From contig NZ_FNII01000002.1 in the NCBI RefSeq assembly GCF_900103865.1, positions 310,001-374,000 on the forward strand: DNA of 64,000 nt, in the 5' to 3' direction. Numbering within the stretch: position 1 is the stretch's first letter; each line of letters begins with the position of its first letter. The position numbers and the translations under genes were made by a program. This DNA comes from Vreelandella arcis. Its GTDB lineage: Bacteria > Pseudomonadota > Gammaproteobacteria > Pseudomonadales > Halomonadaceae. Below, in pieces: positions 24,733 to 33,858 of the stretch. The notes under the pieces are model-generated. The model had not been told where the DNA came from. It worked only from the letters and a program-made list of their open reading frames with translations, and did no database searches.

Positions 24733-24768
24733 CCTTTTTATGAAGACGAGGGGTTAGGGAACCCTCAA
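24733..24768 (-). promoter_or_regulatory. Probable preQ1-I riboswitch, translational, upstream of yhhQ
   Basis: On the minus strand a short stem, GAGGG (24762-24766) with CCCTC (24748-24752), encloses a pyrimidine-rich loop TTCCCTAAC, and an A-rich tail ATAAAAAGG follows. This is the layout of the preQ1-I aptamer (small stem, C/T-rich loop containing UA, A-tail folding back as a pseudoknot). The tail's AAAGG is the Shine-Dalgarno of yhhQ, six bases before its ATG, so ligand binding would hide the ribosome binding site. YhhQ genes are known targets of this class. Confidence 0.7.
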
Positions 24769-24845
24769 CGCATTGCGCACCTGAGTGCGGTGAGAGGCGC
24801 ATTATACGCCTTCTCGACCGCAATAAAAGTAGGCGCTAAGCAATG

Positions 24846-26759
24846 CTAGATAAGCGGAGGCGCCTTATTCGCGCTGCCCACCTGGTGGTCGCACATGGCA
24901 CGGTGGACATCATCCACGCTGGTGGGGTCATCGATGGTTGACGGGATCCCCACCTCTTGGCCATCGGCAAGGTTTCTCAACAGTTTACGTAAAATTTTGC
25001 CTGACCGTGTTTTGGGCAGTCGATCCACAACAATGACTTGCTTGAAGCAAGCAATGGGGCCAATTTGCTCACGGACGCGGGCGATCAACGCTGCTTCTAG
25101 GGCCTCAGGCCCGTCAGTATAGCTATCTTTGGGAATCACTAAGCCTACGGGCAACTGCCCTTTAAGGTTATCGTGAATACCGATCACCGCACACTCGGCC
25201 ACCGCTGGATGCCCGCCTACTACTTCTTCCATTTCCCCGGTCGAAAGTCGGTGGCCGGCCACGTTTATCACGTCATCCGTGCGGCCCATAATGAAGAGAT
25301 AGCCTTGCTCGTCAAAAAAACCACTGTCTCCGGTTAAGTAGTAGCCTGGGAATGCGGCCATGTAGGCAGAATGAAAGCGTTGGGGGTCGCCCCAAACGCC
25401 CGTCAAACAACCCGGCGGCATGGGTTGTTTGATAACCACACTGCCCTGCTCCATGGGATTTGCTTGCTGACCGTCTCGGTTCAGCACCTGCACATTAAAA
25501 CCTGGTACGGGAACGGTCGCCGACCCGGGTTTAGTGGGCATTGGCTCAATGCCTGGGAGGTTCGAGGCGATAGGCCAGCCGGTTTCTGTTTGCCACCAGT
25601 GATCAATCACTGGAACGTCAAGCAGATCGTCAAGCCAGTGGTAGGTTGGCGGATCAAGCCGCTCGCCCGCCACATAAAGATGCTTAAGGCTGCTGATATC
25701 GAATTGCGACAGATATTGCGCGTCCGGGTCTTCTTTTTTGATCGCTCGAAAGGCAGTGGGCGCACTGAAGAAGCTGGTAACGTTATATTTTTCGATGAGA
25801 CGCCAAAAGCTGCCCGCATCGGGCGTTTTCACTGGCTTACCCTCGAACAGCACAGTCGTGCAGCCACGAAGCAACGGGCCGTAAACAATATAAAAGTGGC
25901 CCACCACCCAACCGACATCCGAGGCGGTAAAAAACACATCGCCTGGCGCCAGGTCATAAACCGCCTCCATCGAGTAGGCAAGTGCTACAGCATAACCAGC
26001 GGTGTCCCTAACGATGCCTTTAGGTTTTCCCGTGGTGCCAGAGGTATACAGCACGTAAAGCGGATCGGTGCCTTTAACCGGTACCCAGTCAGCCGGTGAG
26101 GCCTGGCTTACCAACGTATCCCAATCATATTGGCGCTCATCAAGCGGCGCCTCGCATTGCGCACGCTGCTTGATAATGAAGGCTTCCGGCTGATGCGTGC
26201 TTAGCGCAATCGCTTGATCAAGAATGGGTTTGTACGCCACAACTTGACTCACCTCGATGCCGCAGGAGGCGGCCACCACCACTTTAGGCGCGGCGTCTTC
26301 AATACGCGCGGCGAGTTCGTTGGGAGCAAAGCCGCCAAATACCACGGAATGAACCGCGCCAAGCCGGGCACAGGCGTACATGGCGACAACGGCTTCCGGA
26401 ATCATCGGCATATAAATGACCACGCGGTCGCCCTTTTCGACGCCTAATTGCGCAAGCGCTCCGGCAAAAGTGGCCACCCTTTCCAACAGCTCACGGTAGG
26501 TAATTGTTTGCTGCGCGTGGGTAACGGGAGAATCCCAGAAGATAGCGGCTTGGTCGCCTCGGCCGTTTTCAACATGATAATCCAGCGCAGCATGGCAGAG
26601 GTTCATCTCACCATCGGGAAACCAACGTGCATGCTGCTGGTCGTCATAGCTCAATATCGTTGCCGGAGGGATTAACCAGGGAATTCGCTTCGCCTGATCG
26701 GCCCAGAAACGTTCTGGCTGCTCGATGGACTGCTGGTAAATCTGCTGATAACGGCGCAT
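24846..26759 (-). CDS. prpE: Propionyl-CoA synthetase
   Basis: AMP-forming acyl-CoA ligase of 637 residues, activating propionate (also acetate) to the CoA thioester in the cytoplasm. The acetyl-CoA synthetase N-terminal motif is at residues 1-60; the P-loop YTSGTTGKPKGIVRD is near 240; WWQTETGWPI near 380; YLTGDSGFFDEQGY and GRTDDVINVAGHRLSTGEMEE near 480-515; and the acetylatable Lys in PKTRSGKILRK near 590. TETGWP and the overall length fit PrpE rather than Acs (about 650). The frame extends to a GTG at 26768, but the ATG at 26759 is more likely. No methylcitrate-cycle genes are adjacent. Confidence 0.88.
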   Translation of the reverse strand: MRRYQQIYQQSIEQPERFWADQAKRIPWLIPPATILSYDDQQHARWFPDGEMNLCHAALDYHVENGRGDQAAIFWDSPVTHAQQTITYRELLERVATFAGALAQLGVEKGDRVVIYMPMIPEAVVAMYACARLGAVHSVVFGGFAPNELAARIEDAAPKVVVAASCGIEVSQVVAYKPILDQAIALSTHQPEAFIIKQRAQCEAPLDERQYDWDTLVSQASPADWVPVKGTDPLYVLYTSGTTGKPKGIVRDTAGYAVALAYSMEAVYDLAPGDVFFTASDVGWVVGHFYIVYGPLLRGCTTVLFEGKPVKTPDAGSFWRLIEKYNVTSFFSAPTAFRAIKKEDPDAQYLSQFDISSLKHLYVAGERLDPPTYHWLDDLLDVPVIDHWWQTETGWPIASNLPGIEPMPTKPGSATVPVPGFNVQVLNRDGQQANPMEQGSVVIKQPMPPGCLTGVWGDPQRFHSAYMAAFPGYYLTGDSGFFDEQGYLFIMGRTDDVINVAGHRLSTGEMEEVVGGHPAVAECAVIGIHDNLKGQLPVGLVIPKDSYTDGPEALEAALIARVREQIGPIACFKQVIVVDRLPKTRSGKILRKLLRNLADGQEVGIPSTIDDPTSVDDVHRAMCDHQVGSANKAPPLI

Positions 26760-26948
26760 AGGAGGCACCTATTGTTGTTGTGGTTAGGAAAAGCCCAGAT
26801 GATTGTTGACACTTTATGCGCAAAACAAGCGAAAAACCTTACGACGATAGACTGAAATCCTTCAAAAGGCTCATCGCTCTGCTTCATTGTCGACAAATAC
26901 CGCTGATTAACCGTTAAACCACCACTTGGACAAATCCCGCTAAATTAT

Positions 26949-26965
26949 TGATCATTAAATAATCA
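26949..26965. promoter_or_regulatory. Palindrome upstream of arsR-type gene, candidate operator
   Basis: TGATCATTAAATAATCA is a 17-base inverted repeat with one mismatched pair (TGATnATTnAATnATCA). It lies about 75 bases upstream of the ArsR-family start, within the shared region with prpE. ArsR/SmtB repressors bind AT-rich imperfect palindromes of this sort. Autoregulation is inferred. Confidence 0.45.
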
Positions 26966-27038
26966 GAACCTACAACGTGACGATGCCCTCAACAACCTAT
27001 AACAATGCTACCTCTCGAGGGTAGGCTAGGAGATACCC

Positions 27039-27356
27039 ATGTCGGCTTCCACAAGTGCTGCCCGCCTGCTAGACAATAACGGACGCGCCATTGAGGCAGG
27101 AACCAATTTATTAAAAGCGTTGGCGAATGAGAAACGCTTACAAATATTGTGCTTGTTAGCCGGGAAAGAACTATCGGTAACGCAAATCAATCAACAGCTT
27201 GCACTGAGTCAATCGGCGTTATCACAACACCTTGCGATTTTGCGACGCGATCATTTGGTGGATACACGACGCGAATCGCAAACAATTTATTATTCGCTTA
27301 GCAGTGATAGCGCCAAGGCCATTATCAGCACCTTGGCGGATCACTTTGCGGCCTGA
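27039..27356 (+). CDS. ArsR/SmtB-family regulator (BigR-like)
   Basis: Small winged-helix repressor of 105 residues. The helix-turn-helix is LSVTQINQQLALSQSALSQHLAILRRDHLV (about residues 47-76) followed by the wing TRRESQTIYYSL. The metal-binding ELCVCDL box of ArsR/SmtB is replaced by GKELSV, so classical metal sensing is unlikely. One Cys is present (C38, in LQILCLLAG), at the position used by thiol/sulfide-sensing BigR and SqrR relatives, but the second sensor Cys near the C-terminus is absent. It is divergent from prpE and has its own putative operator. Confidence 0.8.
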   Translation: MSASTSAARLLDNNGRAIEAGTNLLKALANEKRLQILCLLAGKELSVTQINQQLALSQSALSQHLAILRRDHLVDTRRESQTIYYSLSSDSAKAIISTLADHFAA

Positions 27357-27397
27357 AACTTTTAAACAGGGGTAGGTTAGCTTAAACGCCAAGTGTG

Positions 27398-28429
27398 TTA
27401 GCGCCGATGCCAACCGGTCGCTTCCAGCATACTTACCCCTTTTAGCACGGCGTTTTCTACTCCGCTGGCCATTGCCAGTCCAAATTTACGGCCTATCGTT
27501 TTGGGGGCTTCTAATGTGACGCGATAAACATAGGCTTGTCCGATACGCTCCATCAAATAGGCTTCGCTGGTGCCCACGCTGTCGACTAAGTTTCGCTCGA
27601 GTGCTTCGCTGCCATACCAAATCTCGCCCGTTGCCAGCGCATCGATGTCCATGGCGGGGCGGCGCTCGCCAACGTAATGCTTGAATAAGCGGTGCGTGTT
27701 CTCCAGGTCTTCGAGGAATTTTTCGCGCCCTTCTTCGGTATTCTCCCCCAGCATGGTCAGCGTACGTTTATATTTACCCGCCGTTAGCATTTCAACATCT
27801 ACATCGTGACGCTTCAGTAAGCGATGAATGTTAGGAATTTGTGCGACGACGCCAATGGAGCCAATGACGGCGAAAGGCGCTGCTTTGATGTGATGCGCGG
27901 TGGATGCCATTAAATAACCACCGCTTGCCGCGACTTTATCGACACAAACGGTCGTCGTAAGCCCCGCCTCTCTTAAACGGTCAAGCTGGGCGGCAGCTAA
28001 ACCATAGGCGTGAACCAACCCGCCGGGCGACTCAAGGCAAATCACTACTTCGTCGTCGCGTTTAGCCACCTCGATAAGCGCCGAGATTTCTTGAGCAAAG
28101 TGTTCAGTGGCTGACGCTTTTATATCGCCTTTGAAGGTGAGTACCCATACATTTGGGGTCTCGATGTCAGCCTTTTGCTTACGACGGTGCTTATCCTCTT
28201 TTTGAAAGGTTTTGAGTAATTTTTTACGGATGCCAGCAGGTGTTGTGGCAAGGCGGATGCGTCTTGCACGGCTACGCCGACGATCGTGTAACGCTTCTAC
28301 GTGAAGCGTTAAGTCCCGATCACCTTCGGATTTAGCACGTGCAATAAGCAATATACCAATACCCACGATGGCCGCGATAATGCAGGCTTGTACGATAAAC
28401 GTACCTATCTCTACTACCCATTCGCTCAC
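27398..28429 (-). CDS. sohB: Inner-membrane serine protease SohB
   Basis: S49-family signal-peptide-peptidase-like protease of 343 residues, anchored by one N-terminal helix (about 3-30) with the catalytic domain in the periplasm. The family motifs are LESPGGLVHAYGLAAAQL (oxyanion/first block), VDKVAASGGYLMA with nucleophile Ser near 174 and GSIGVV; the basic residue is the Lys in EMLTAGKYKRTL. The open frame extends to a TTG at 28447, but the AAGGAG within it lies six bases before the GTG at 28429, which is taken as the start. Length matches E. coli SohB (349). Confidence 0.9.
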   Translation of the reverse strand: MSEWVVEIGTFIVQACIIAAIVGIGILLIARAKSEGDRDLTLHVEALHDRRRSRARRIRLATTPAGIRKKLLKTFQKEDKHRRKQKADIETPNVWVLTFKGDIKASATEHFAQEISALIEVAKRDDEVVICLESPGGLVHAYGLAAAQLDRLREAGLTTTVCVDKVAASGGYLMASTAHHIKAAPFAVIGSIGVVAQIPNIHRLLKRHDVDVEMLTAGKYKRTLTMLGENTEEGREKFLEDLENTHRLFKHYVGERRPAMDIDALATGEIWYGSEALERNLVDSVGTSEAYLMERIGQAYVYRVTLEAPKTIGRKFGLAMASGVENAVLKGVSMLEATGWHRR

Positions 28430-28615
28430 GTATATCTCCTTGAACAATTGACATTAAGCCGCTACTCACGCGACCGTTGGTGGTCAGCGCATTAAAACAG
28501 TGCTTGATATGAAACGTATGTTTGAAATATCCTCTTTGCAAAGTCGCAATATTGTACAGTGATGCTACAACTTGCCCGACAATATTATCTACATTGCAAT
28601 TAACGGAACTTTATT

Positions 28616-28927
28616 ATGTCAACGAATACCCTAGAAAAGTTGCAGTCCCGCTTTGATCCGAAAGCAGCTCAAGGGATGGATGAGGTTTTCCAGTTTCATT
28701 TCTCCGATGCCGGCAGCCATTATCTCGATATTCAGGATGGCAAGCTCGATATTCATGAAGGCGAGCATGACGACCCATCCGTGAGCTTAAGCATGAGCAC
28801 TGACACGCTAAAAGGCATCATGAATGGCGATATAAACGGCATGACGGCGTTCATGACGGGGAAACTCAAAGCCACGGGCAACGTGATGCTAGCCACCAAG
28901 CTCACCAGCTTATTTCCTGGCGAGTAA
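28616..28927 (+). CDS. SCP2 sterol-carrier-like domain protein
   Basis: A single-domain cytoplasmic protein of 103 residues. The SCP2 fold is seen in DEVFQFHFSDAG, a hydrophobic ligand pocket around DPSVSLSMSTDTLKGIMNGDINGMTAFMTGKLK and the C-terminal NVMLATKLTSLF. Such proteins bind fatty acids or other lipids; the partner is unknown. It is monocistronic, divergent from sohB and convergent with nudC. Confidence 0.85.
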   Translation: MSTNTLEKLQSRFDPKAAQGMDEVFQFHFSDAGSHYLDIQDGKLDIHEGEHDDPSVSLSMSTDTLKGIMNGDINGMTAFMTGKLKATGNVMLATKLTSLFPGE

Positions 28928-28935
28928 TCGCCAGG

Positions 28936-29715
28936 CTACCGCCAACGAGCTAAATGGGTTTCAATCAGCTCACGCGAAATCGAGTAGACCGGCGGCAGCG
29001 CGGGCAACTGGCGTGGTGAAAACCACGCCGCATCGCTTATCTCCACGCCGTCAATGCGGATTCTGCGCGTGGTGGCTTCGGCAAAATAGCCTAGCATCAG
29101 CGAGTGGGGAAACGGCCAGGCCTGGCTTTGATAATATTTCAACTGGCTGACGTGAACGCCGACTTCCTCAAAGATTTCCCGGTGCACGGCTTCTTCGGCC
29201 GTTTCCCCCGGCTCTATAAAACCTGCCAGGGTCGAATAGCGTCCAGGTGGAAAACGCGGGCTACGGGCCAAAAGCATGGCTTCGCCACTGGTGACAAGCG
29301 TAATAATGCAGGGAGAAATCCGCGGATAGTTACGATGGCCGCAAGCTTGGCAATGCATGGCAAACTCTGTTGCCAGCTTGGTGGCTTCTGCGCCACAGCG
29401 GCCACAAAAGCGATGATTCTCAAGCCATGCGCCTACTTGCAAGGCGGTTGAAAGCAGCGAATACCACTGCGACGGCAGTTCGCTCATCCACTTACGCCCG
29501 TCTATCCACTCGTCTCCAGGCGACGACGCTAGCTGCAGCGCGACGGGCTCGTCTTCCCAGTAGCACAGCGGCTGCATGTCACTGGTCCATGGCTGCCAAC
29601 CCTGCAGTGGCGTTAACGTCTTATCGACTGAAGGTGATGCGGGGGCCAACCGGCTGCGCGAAATAAGCAGAACGCGCCCTTCGCGCGCCTGGTGGGGAAT
29701 TTCTCGTTTAAGCAT
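28936..29715 (-). CDS. nudC: NAD+ diphosphatase NudC (RNA decapping Nudix hydrolase)
   Basis: Nudix hydrolase of 259 residues that cleaves NAD(H) and removes NAD caps from RNA. A zinc ribbon is given by C104, C107, C122 and C125; the Nudix box runs from G165 to V187 with REIFEEVG. The family signature SQPWPFP appears as SQAWPFPHSLM, with Ala for the first Pro. The open frame continues upstream to 29805, but the ATG at 29715 overlaps the dnaQ stop by eight bases, the usual coupled arrangement. Confidence 0.9.
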   Translation of the reverse strand: MLKREIPHQAREGRVLLISRSRLAPASPSVDKTLTPLQGWQPWTSDMQPLCYWEDEPVALQLASSPGDEWIDGRKWMSELPSQWYSLLSTALQVGAWLENHRFCGRCGAEATKLATEFAMHCQACGHRNYPRISPCIITLVTSGEAMLLARSPRFPPGRYSTLAGFIEPGETAEEAVHREIFEEVGVHVSQLKYYQSQAWPFPHSLMLGYFAEATTRRIRIDGVEISDAAWFSPRQLPALPPVYSISRELIETHLARWR

Positions 29716-30439
29716 CGCGTACCGTATCCCCAAACCAGCGAAGCTGATGTGTCTCACACTTTGCCCGGTGGGCTTGCTGCTCTTGCTCATTCGGCGTAAT
29801 GACACGCAGCTGGCCGGGCGTTAGCGTCATGCGCTGAATGGATAAACCTGTCTCAGCGGGTGTATCGCTGTTCTGTGATTGGTTAGCTTCAGCATCCAGC
29901 GTCAGCGCAGTTTGCCCGCCGGTCATGGCCAGATATACTTCAGCCAGGATCTCCGCGTCTAATAATGCGCCGTGCAATACGCGGTGGCCATTATCGATAT
30001 CGTAACGCTTACATAACGCATCGAGACTATTGCGCTGGCCAGGGTGCATTTTTCTGGCCATGACCAGTGTGTCGAGGACGCGACAGTGATCACGGACTGG
30101 CCCCAGCGGGTTAGCGCGGCCCGACAACATGTTTAATTCGTGGTCAATGAAACCCACATCGAAGGGCGCGTTATGAATAACCAGCTCGGCCCCTTCGATG
30201 AATGACCAAAAAGCGTCAGCGACTTGAGCAAATACCGGTTCGTTGGCGACTTTCGCGTCATCAATCCCGTGTACCGCCACCACTTCTGCGTCGATGTGCC
30301 GCTCGGGGTTGATGTACTGATGATAAGTGCGGCCCGTGAAACGCCGGTTGACCATTTCCACGGCACCGATTTCTACCAAGCGGTGACCATCTTTAGGATC
30401 GATGCCGGTCGTTTCCGTATCCAATATGACTTGGCGCAT
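29708..30439 (-). CDS. dnaQ: DNA polymerase III epsilon subunit (proofreading exonuclease)
   Basis: Replicative 3'-5' exonuclease of 243 residues. DEDDh motifs: VILDTETTG (residues 4-12), VIHNAPFDVGFI near 98 and HGALLDAEILAEVY near 160. The C-terminal tail beyond residue 185 binds the polymerase alpha subunit in relatives. AGGAG is upstream of the ATG. It follows rnhA by nine bases, and both are transcribed leftward together with nudC. In E. coli rnhA and dnaQ are divergent, so the co-directional order is a lineage trait. Confidence 0.93.
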   Translation of the reverse strand: MRQVILDTETTGIDPKDGHRLVEIGAVEMVNRRFTGRTYHQYINPERHIDAEVVAVHGIDDAKVANEPVFAQVADAFWSFIEGAELVIHNAPFDVGFIDHELNMLSGRANPLGPVRDHCRVLDTLVMARKMHPGQRNSLDALCKRYDIDNGHRVLHGALLDAEILAEVYLAMTGGQTALTLDAEANQSQNSDTPAETGLSIQRMTLTPGQLRVITPNEQEQQAHRAKCETHQLRWFGDTVRDA

Positions 30440-30448
30440 CTGAGTCTC

Positions 30449-30910
30449 CTATGCGTTTTGTTTGGCTTCATCAATCGCTTGGTTGGCAAGTGCATCGGCG
30501 CGCTCGTTGCCGGGATGACCGCTATGGCCTTTTACCCAATGCCACTCAACCTGATGCCGTTGGGCTTCGGCATCTAACTGCTGCCACAATTCGGCGTTTT
30601 TTACCGGCTGTTTGGCGGCGGTTTTCCACTGACGCTTCCGCCAATTATGGATCCACTGGGTAATGCCCTGCCGAACGTATTGAGAATCGGTCCAAATCGC
30701 GACCTGACACGGTTTATTCAGCGTGCGTAGCGCCATAATAGCCGCCATCAGTTCCATTCGGTTATTGGTGGTAAGTGCTTCAAACCCATAGAGGGTTTTC
30801 TCATGCTCACCACTGGCTAGCACGACGCCCCATCCACCTGGGCCCGGGTTGCCCCGGCAGGCGCCATCGGTATACACGGTTACTTCTGGCAACCGGTCAG
30901 TCTCTGTCAC
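30449..30910 (-). CDS. rnhA: Ribonuclease HI
   Basis: Endonuclease of 153 residues degrading RNA in RNA-DNA hybrids. Catalytic carboxylates: Asp in [14 protein letters not shown] (near 15), Glu in [10 protein letters not shown] (near 53), Asp in IWTDSQYV (near 75) and a late Asp after the [11 protein letters not shown] loop (near 139). The start is a GTG with AAGGA upstream. Length equals that of E. coli RnhA (155). Confidence 0.95.
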   Translation of the reverse strand: MTETDRLPEVTVYTDGACRGNPGPGGWGVVLASGEHEKTLYGFEALTTNNRMELMAAIMALRTLNKPCQVAIWTDSQYVRQGITQWIHNWRKRQWKTAAKQPVKNAELWQQLDAEAQRHQVEWHWVKGHSGHPGNERADALANQAIDEAKQNA

Positions 30911-30976
30911 GTTGAGGGTCCTTAGATCTATGAGGTCGCGTTCTTAATCTCTTACGCTATGCTGTTCATGACGTTG

Positions 30977-31723
30977 CTAATCACTCTTGGAGCGCGTAGC
31001 ACCCAGTGAGCTGGCAGTTAGCGGCGCTTTTAACCCAAACTTAATGCGCTGCGCAGGCGCATGACGCTGGCGACGCTTGGCCAGCAACATATAGCTTTCT
31101 CCCAGCGGGCAATTATAGCGGCGGCCCAGAGATTCCCAATGCTCGATGCAGCGGCTTCCAGGCCAGCCTCTAAAGCAGCAATAGTCTACTCGCTCGACCT
31201 CAAAATCGACAAACCTCAGCCAGTCGCCCATCTGGCTGGCGGTGCGCCATTGCCCATTCCAGGGATATTGGCCTTGGCGTTTACGCCATTGTTTGACGAG
31301 GCCGCTAATACCCACCGGATTAAAGCCAAAAAGTACCAAGATGCCGCTATCCGAGGTTACTCGCGTAGCCTCTTGCAAAACATGGTGGGCATCGGGTAAG
31401 TGCTCCAACCAATGATGCAGCACCACGACATCCAAGCAGCGATCGGGTAATGCCAATCGCTCGGCTGGACAAATCAGGGTCTGCTCGCTTGTGGCACTAT
31501 CCCGGGTGGGTGACCATTGAAGTTTATGCGCAATATCCGACATTGACATCAGCGGCGGCCCCATACTGACCTCAAGACTATGACCGCCCGATCGCGAGTC
31601 AACAACCGGCCCTAAGCAGGCTCGCTGGGACGCCCATAGCGATTTTCCGGCCTCCGAATCCCAGTAGATTCGGCTCGCTGATAGCTGCTTCGCTAGTGAC
31701 GCTGGCGCTGCTGAATTTGACAT
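30977..31723 (-). CDS. SAM-dependent methyltransferase (Methyltransf_11 type)
   Basis: Class I methyltransferase-like protein of 248 residues. The SAM-binding GxGxG motif is poorly conserved (GGHSLEVSMGPP), but the later PDRCLDVVVLHHWLEHLPDAHHVLQEATRV (residues about 90-118) and GILVLFGFNP are typical of Methyltransf_11. Members sit beside gloB and rnhA in many gammaproteobacteria; the substrate is unknown. The open frame reaches 31768; the internal ATG at 31723 is chosen because the outer one has no Shine-Dalgarno, but this is uncertain. Confidence 0.7.
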   Translation of the reverse strand: MSNSAAPASLAKQLSASRIYWDSEAGKSLWASQRACLGPVVDSRSGGHSLEVSMGPPLMSMSDIAHKLQWSPTRDSATSEQTLICPAERLALPDRCLDVVVLHHWLEHLPDAHHVLQEATRVTSDSGILVLFGFNPVGISGLVKQWRKRQGQYPWNGQWRTASQMGDWLRFVDFEVERVDYCCFRGWPGSRCIEHWESLGRRYNCPLGESYMLLAKRRQRHAPAQRIKFGLKAPLTASSLGATRSKSD

Positions 31724-31825
31724 GTACCGCTCAACCTTCCAAAGTAGCGACTTTTTGGCGTCTTGCATGCATCATAGAAACACTATCAAATGCAAGTGCT
31801 AATTCATCTTTAAAGGATCTCGCCA

Positions 31826-32593
31826 ATGTTGAGCGTGACACCGATTCCCGCCTTAAGCGACAACTATATTTGGCTGCTTCGTCAAGATACCAGCCAAGAA
31901 GTGTGCGTAGTGGATCCAGGTGAAGCGCTCCCCGTGATTGAGTTCCTTGAACGTGAATCGTTGTCTCTCAGCACCATCCTGATTACACACCATCACCCAG
32001 ATCACACAGACGGTTTAGGTGAGTTAATCAGGCGTTATACACCGAGGGTTATCGGCCCTAATAACCCCTCAATTGAGGGTATTGACGAGCGTGTTGGCGA
32101 CGGTGACGAAATCCGCGTTATGGGCCGTCTATTTGAGGTCTTTGAGACGCCTGGACACACGTTAGACCATATCAGTTATTTTACACCAGGGATTCCCCCT
32201 TTACTGTTTTGCGGTGACACCCTGTTCTGCGCCGGTTGCGGCCGCCTCTTCGAGGGCACGCCGGAGCAGATGCATAAGGCCCTAACTCGTTTTGCAGCGC
32301 TGCCAGAAGAAACGTTTGTATTCGCCGCCCACGAATATACGCTGGCGAACCTTCGCTTTGCTAACGAGGCTGATCCGGAAAATCCAGACGTCAAACACGC
32401 CTTAACGGAGTGTGAGAAGGCACGGGCATTAGATCGCCCCACCTTACCCAGCACGATAGGACGCGAGCTGAAAATCAATCCCTACTTGCGCGTGAATACC
32501 GAAAGCGTACGCACAGCGGCAAGCAAACAGGGATCCATTGATGATGATCTCGCAACGTTCGCCACTCTTCGCGAGTGGAAGAATCGTTTCTAA
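31826..32593 (+). CDS. gloB: Hydroxyacylglutathione hydrolase (glyoxalase II)
   Basis: Cytoplasmic metalloenzyme of 255 residues hydrolysing S-D-lactoylglutathione in methylglyoxal detoxification. The metal site is in THHHPDHTDG (H55, H57, D59, H60), followed by ETPGHTLDHISYF, CGDTLFCAGCGRLFEGTPEQM and AAHEYTLANLRFA. The C-terminal substrate-binding domain ends with the usual NPYLR and FATLREWKNRF. AAAGGA precedes the ATG. It is divergent from the methyltransferase gene. Confidence 0.95.
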   Translation: MLSVTPIPALSDNYIWLLRQDTSQEVCVVDPGEALPVIEFLERESLSLSTILITHHHPDHTDGLGELIRRYTPRVIGPNNPSIEGIDERVGDGDEIRVMGRLFEVFETPGHTLDHISYFTPGIPPLLFCGDTLFCAGCGRLFEGTPEQMHKALTRFAALPEETFVFAAHEYTLANLRFANEADPENPDVKHALTECEKARALDRPTLPSTIGRELKINPYLRVNTESVRTAASKQGSIDDDLATFATLREWKNRF

Positions 32594-32619
32594 ACGCTAT
32601 CGCAACGACGTAAACCACT

Positions 32620-33825
32620 ATGACCTATCGCACGATTCGCCAACGCCTTTTATTAAGCGCTGGCAGTACGGTGATCATGAGCCTGATATTGGCGGCTGCG
32701 GCAAGTTCGCAAGCCTCTACAACAGACTATGACGCCTCTCCACGCATGGCGTCTAGCGACGCCAATAGCTTAGCCACCGCTCGTCCGTCCCCGATGCACT
32801 TCTGGGAGGAGCTTACGCTGGAGCCTCAGGATGCCTGGAGCAAACTGCGAGAAAGCTTTCATTGGCGTGATCAGTCGCTACCGGCTGACGCTCAAGCGCG
32901 CGTGGACGAATGGATTGATCATTATTTAGCGAGTCCTGAAAACATCGCCACCATCACCAAGCGCGCAACGCCTTGGCTCGCATGGATCACCCAGCAAGTA
33001 AGCGAGCGGCAATTGCCGGGGGAACTGGCCCTCATTCCCTTTGTTGAGAGTTCTTTCGACACGGGCGCCTATAGCCACATGGGCGCAGCTGGCCTGTGGC
33101 AATTTATGCCTCGCACCGGCGACGCACTCGGTCTGGTTCGTAATGGGCATTATGATGGTCGGCTCGATGTGGTTAGCTCGACAAATGCCGCGCTCGACTA
33201 TCTCGAAATGCAAGCTGATCAATGGTACGAAGGTGATTTACAACTTTCGCTCGCGGCTTACAACGCGGGAGCTGGCACGGTGAATAAAGCGAAACGTCGC
33301 GCCGAAAGCCAGGGGAAAATTGGCGAGTATTGGGATCTGAAGCTGCCAAATGAAACCATGCAATACCTGCCCAAGTTACTTGCCATCGCCACCATCATCG
33401 ATGACTCAGAACGCTATGGCATCAACTTGCCGGACATTCACACCGATCCTGCTTTCGCCAAGGTAAAGCTTGAGCATTCGGTCACTTTGTCTGAAGCATC
33501 CAGGATGCTGGACGTAGACAAGTCGGCGTTGGCCGATCTCAATCCTGGGCTCTTAAATGGGTCTCTACACCCATCGGATGCTCAAACACTGCTGGTGCCG
33601 GAAGAAGTCAGTCATCGCAAACTCGCCCAGCTTTCTAACGGTGCCAACGACCGTCAGATTGCTGCCCGTAACGCGCCGGATACTTACCGGGTTGAACGCG
33701 GCGATAGTTTATCGGCGATTGCTAATCGCTATAATCTCAGCGCGCAAGAATTAATTCGATTGAACGCGATTGAGCGTCCCGATGCTTTACAAGCGGGCCA
33801 ACTCCTGACACTTTCAGAACGTTAA
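32620..33825 (+). CDS. mltD: Membrane-bound lytic murein transglycosylase D
   Basis: Peptidoglycan lytic transglycosylase of 401 residues with an N-terminal signal (about 1-32). The SLT domain (about 125-245) has catalytic Glu in LALIPFVESSFD, then GAAGLWQFMPRTGDALGL and SLAAYNAGAGTV. One clear LysM repeat lies at the C-terminus (TYRVERGDSLSAIANRY, about 355-400), with a weaker region before it. No lipobox Cys is visible near the signal end, unlike E. coli MltD. It follows gloB by 26 bases. Confidence 0.88.
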   Translation: MTYRTIRQRLLLSAGSTVIMSLILAAAASSQASTTDYDASPRMASSDANSLATARPSPMHFWEELTLEPQDAWSKLRESFHWRDQSLPADAQARVDEWIDHYLASPENIATITKRATPWLAWITQQVSERQLPGELALIPFVESSFDTGAYSHMGAAGLWQFMPRTGDALGLVRNGHYDGRLDVVSSTNAALDYLEMQADQWYEGDLQLSLAAYNAGAGTVNKAKRRAESQGKIGEYWDLKLPNETMQYLPKLLAIATIIDDSERYGINLPDIHTDPAFAKVKLEHSVTLSEASRMLDVDKSALADLNPGLLNGSLHPSDAQTLLVPEEVSHRKLAQLSNGANDRQIAARNAPDTYRVERGDSLSAIANRYNLSAQELIRLNAIERPDALQAGQLLTLSER

Positions 33826-33858
33826 GAATATTTGCCTTGTCGATAGGGAAATTGCCCC

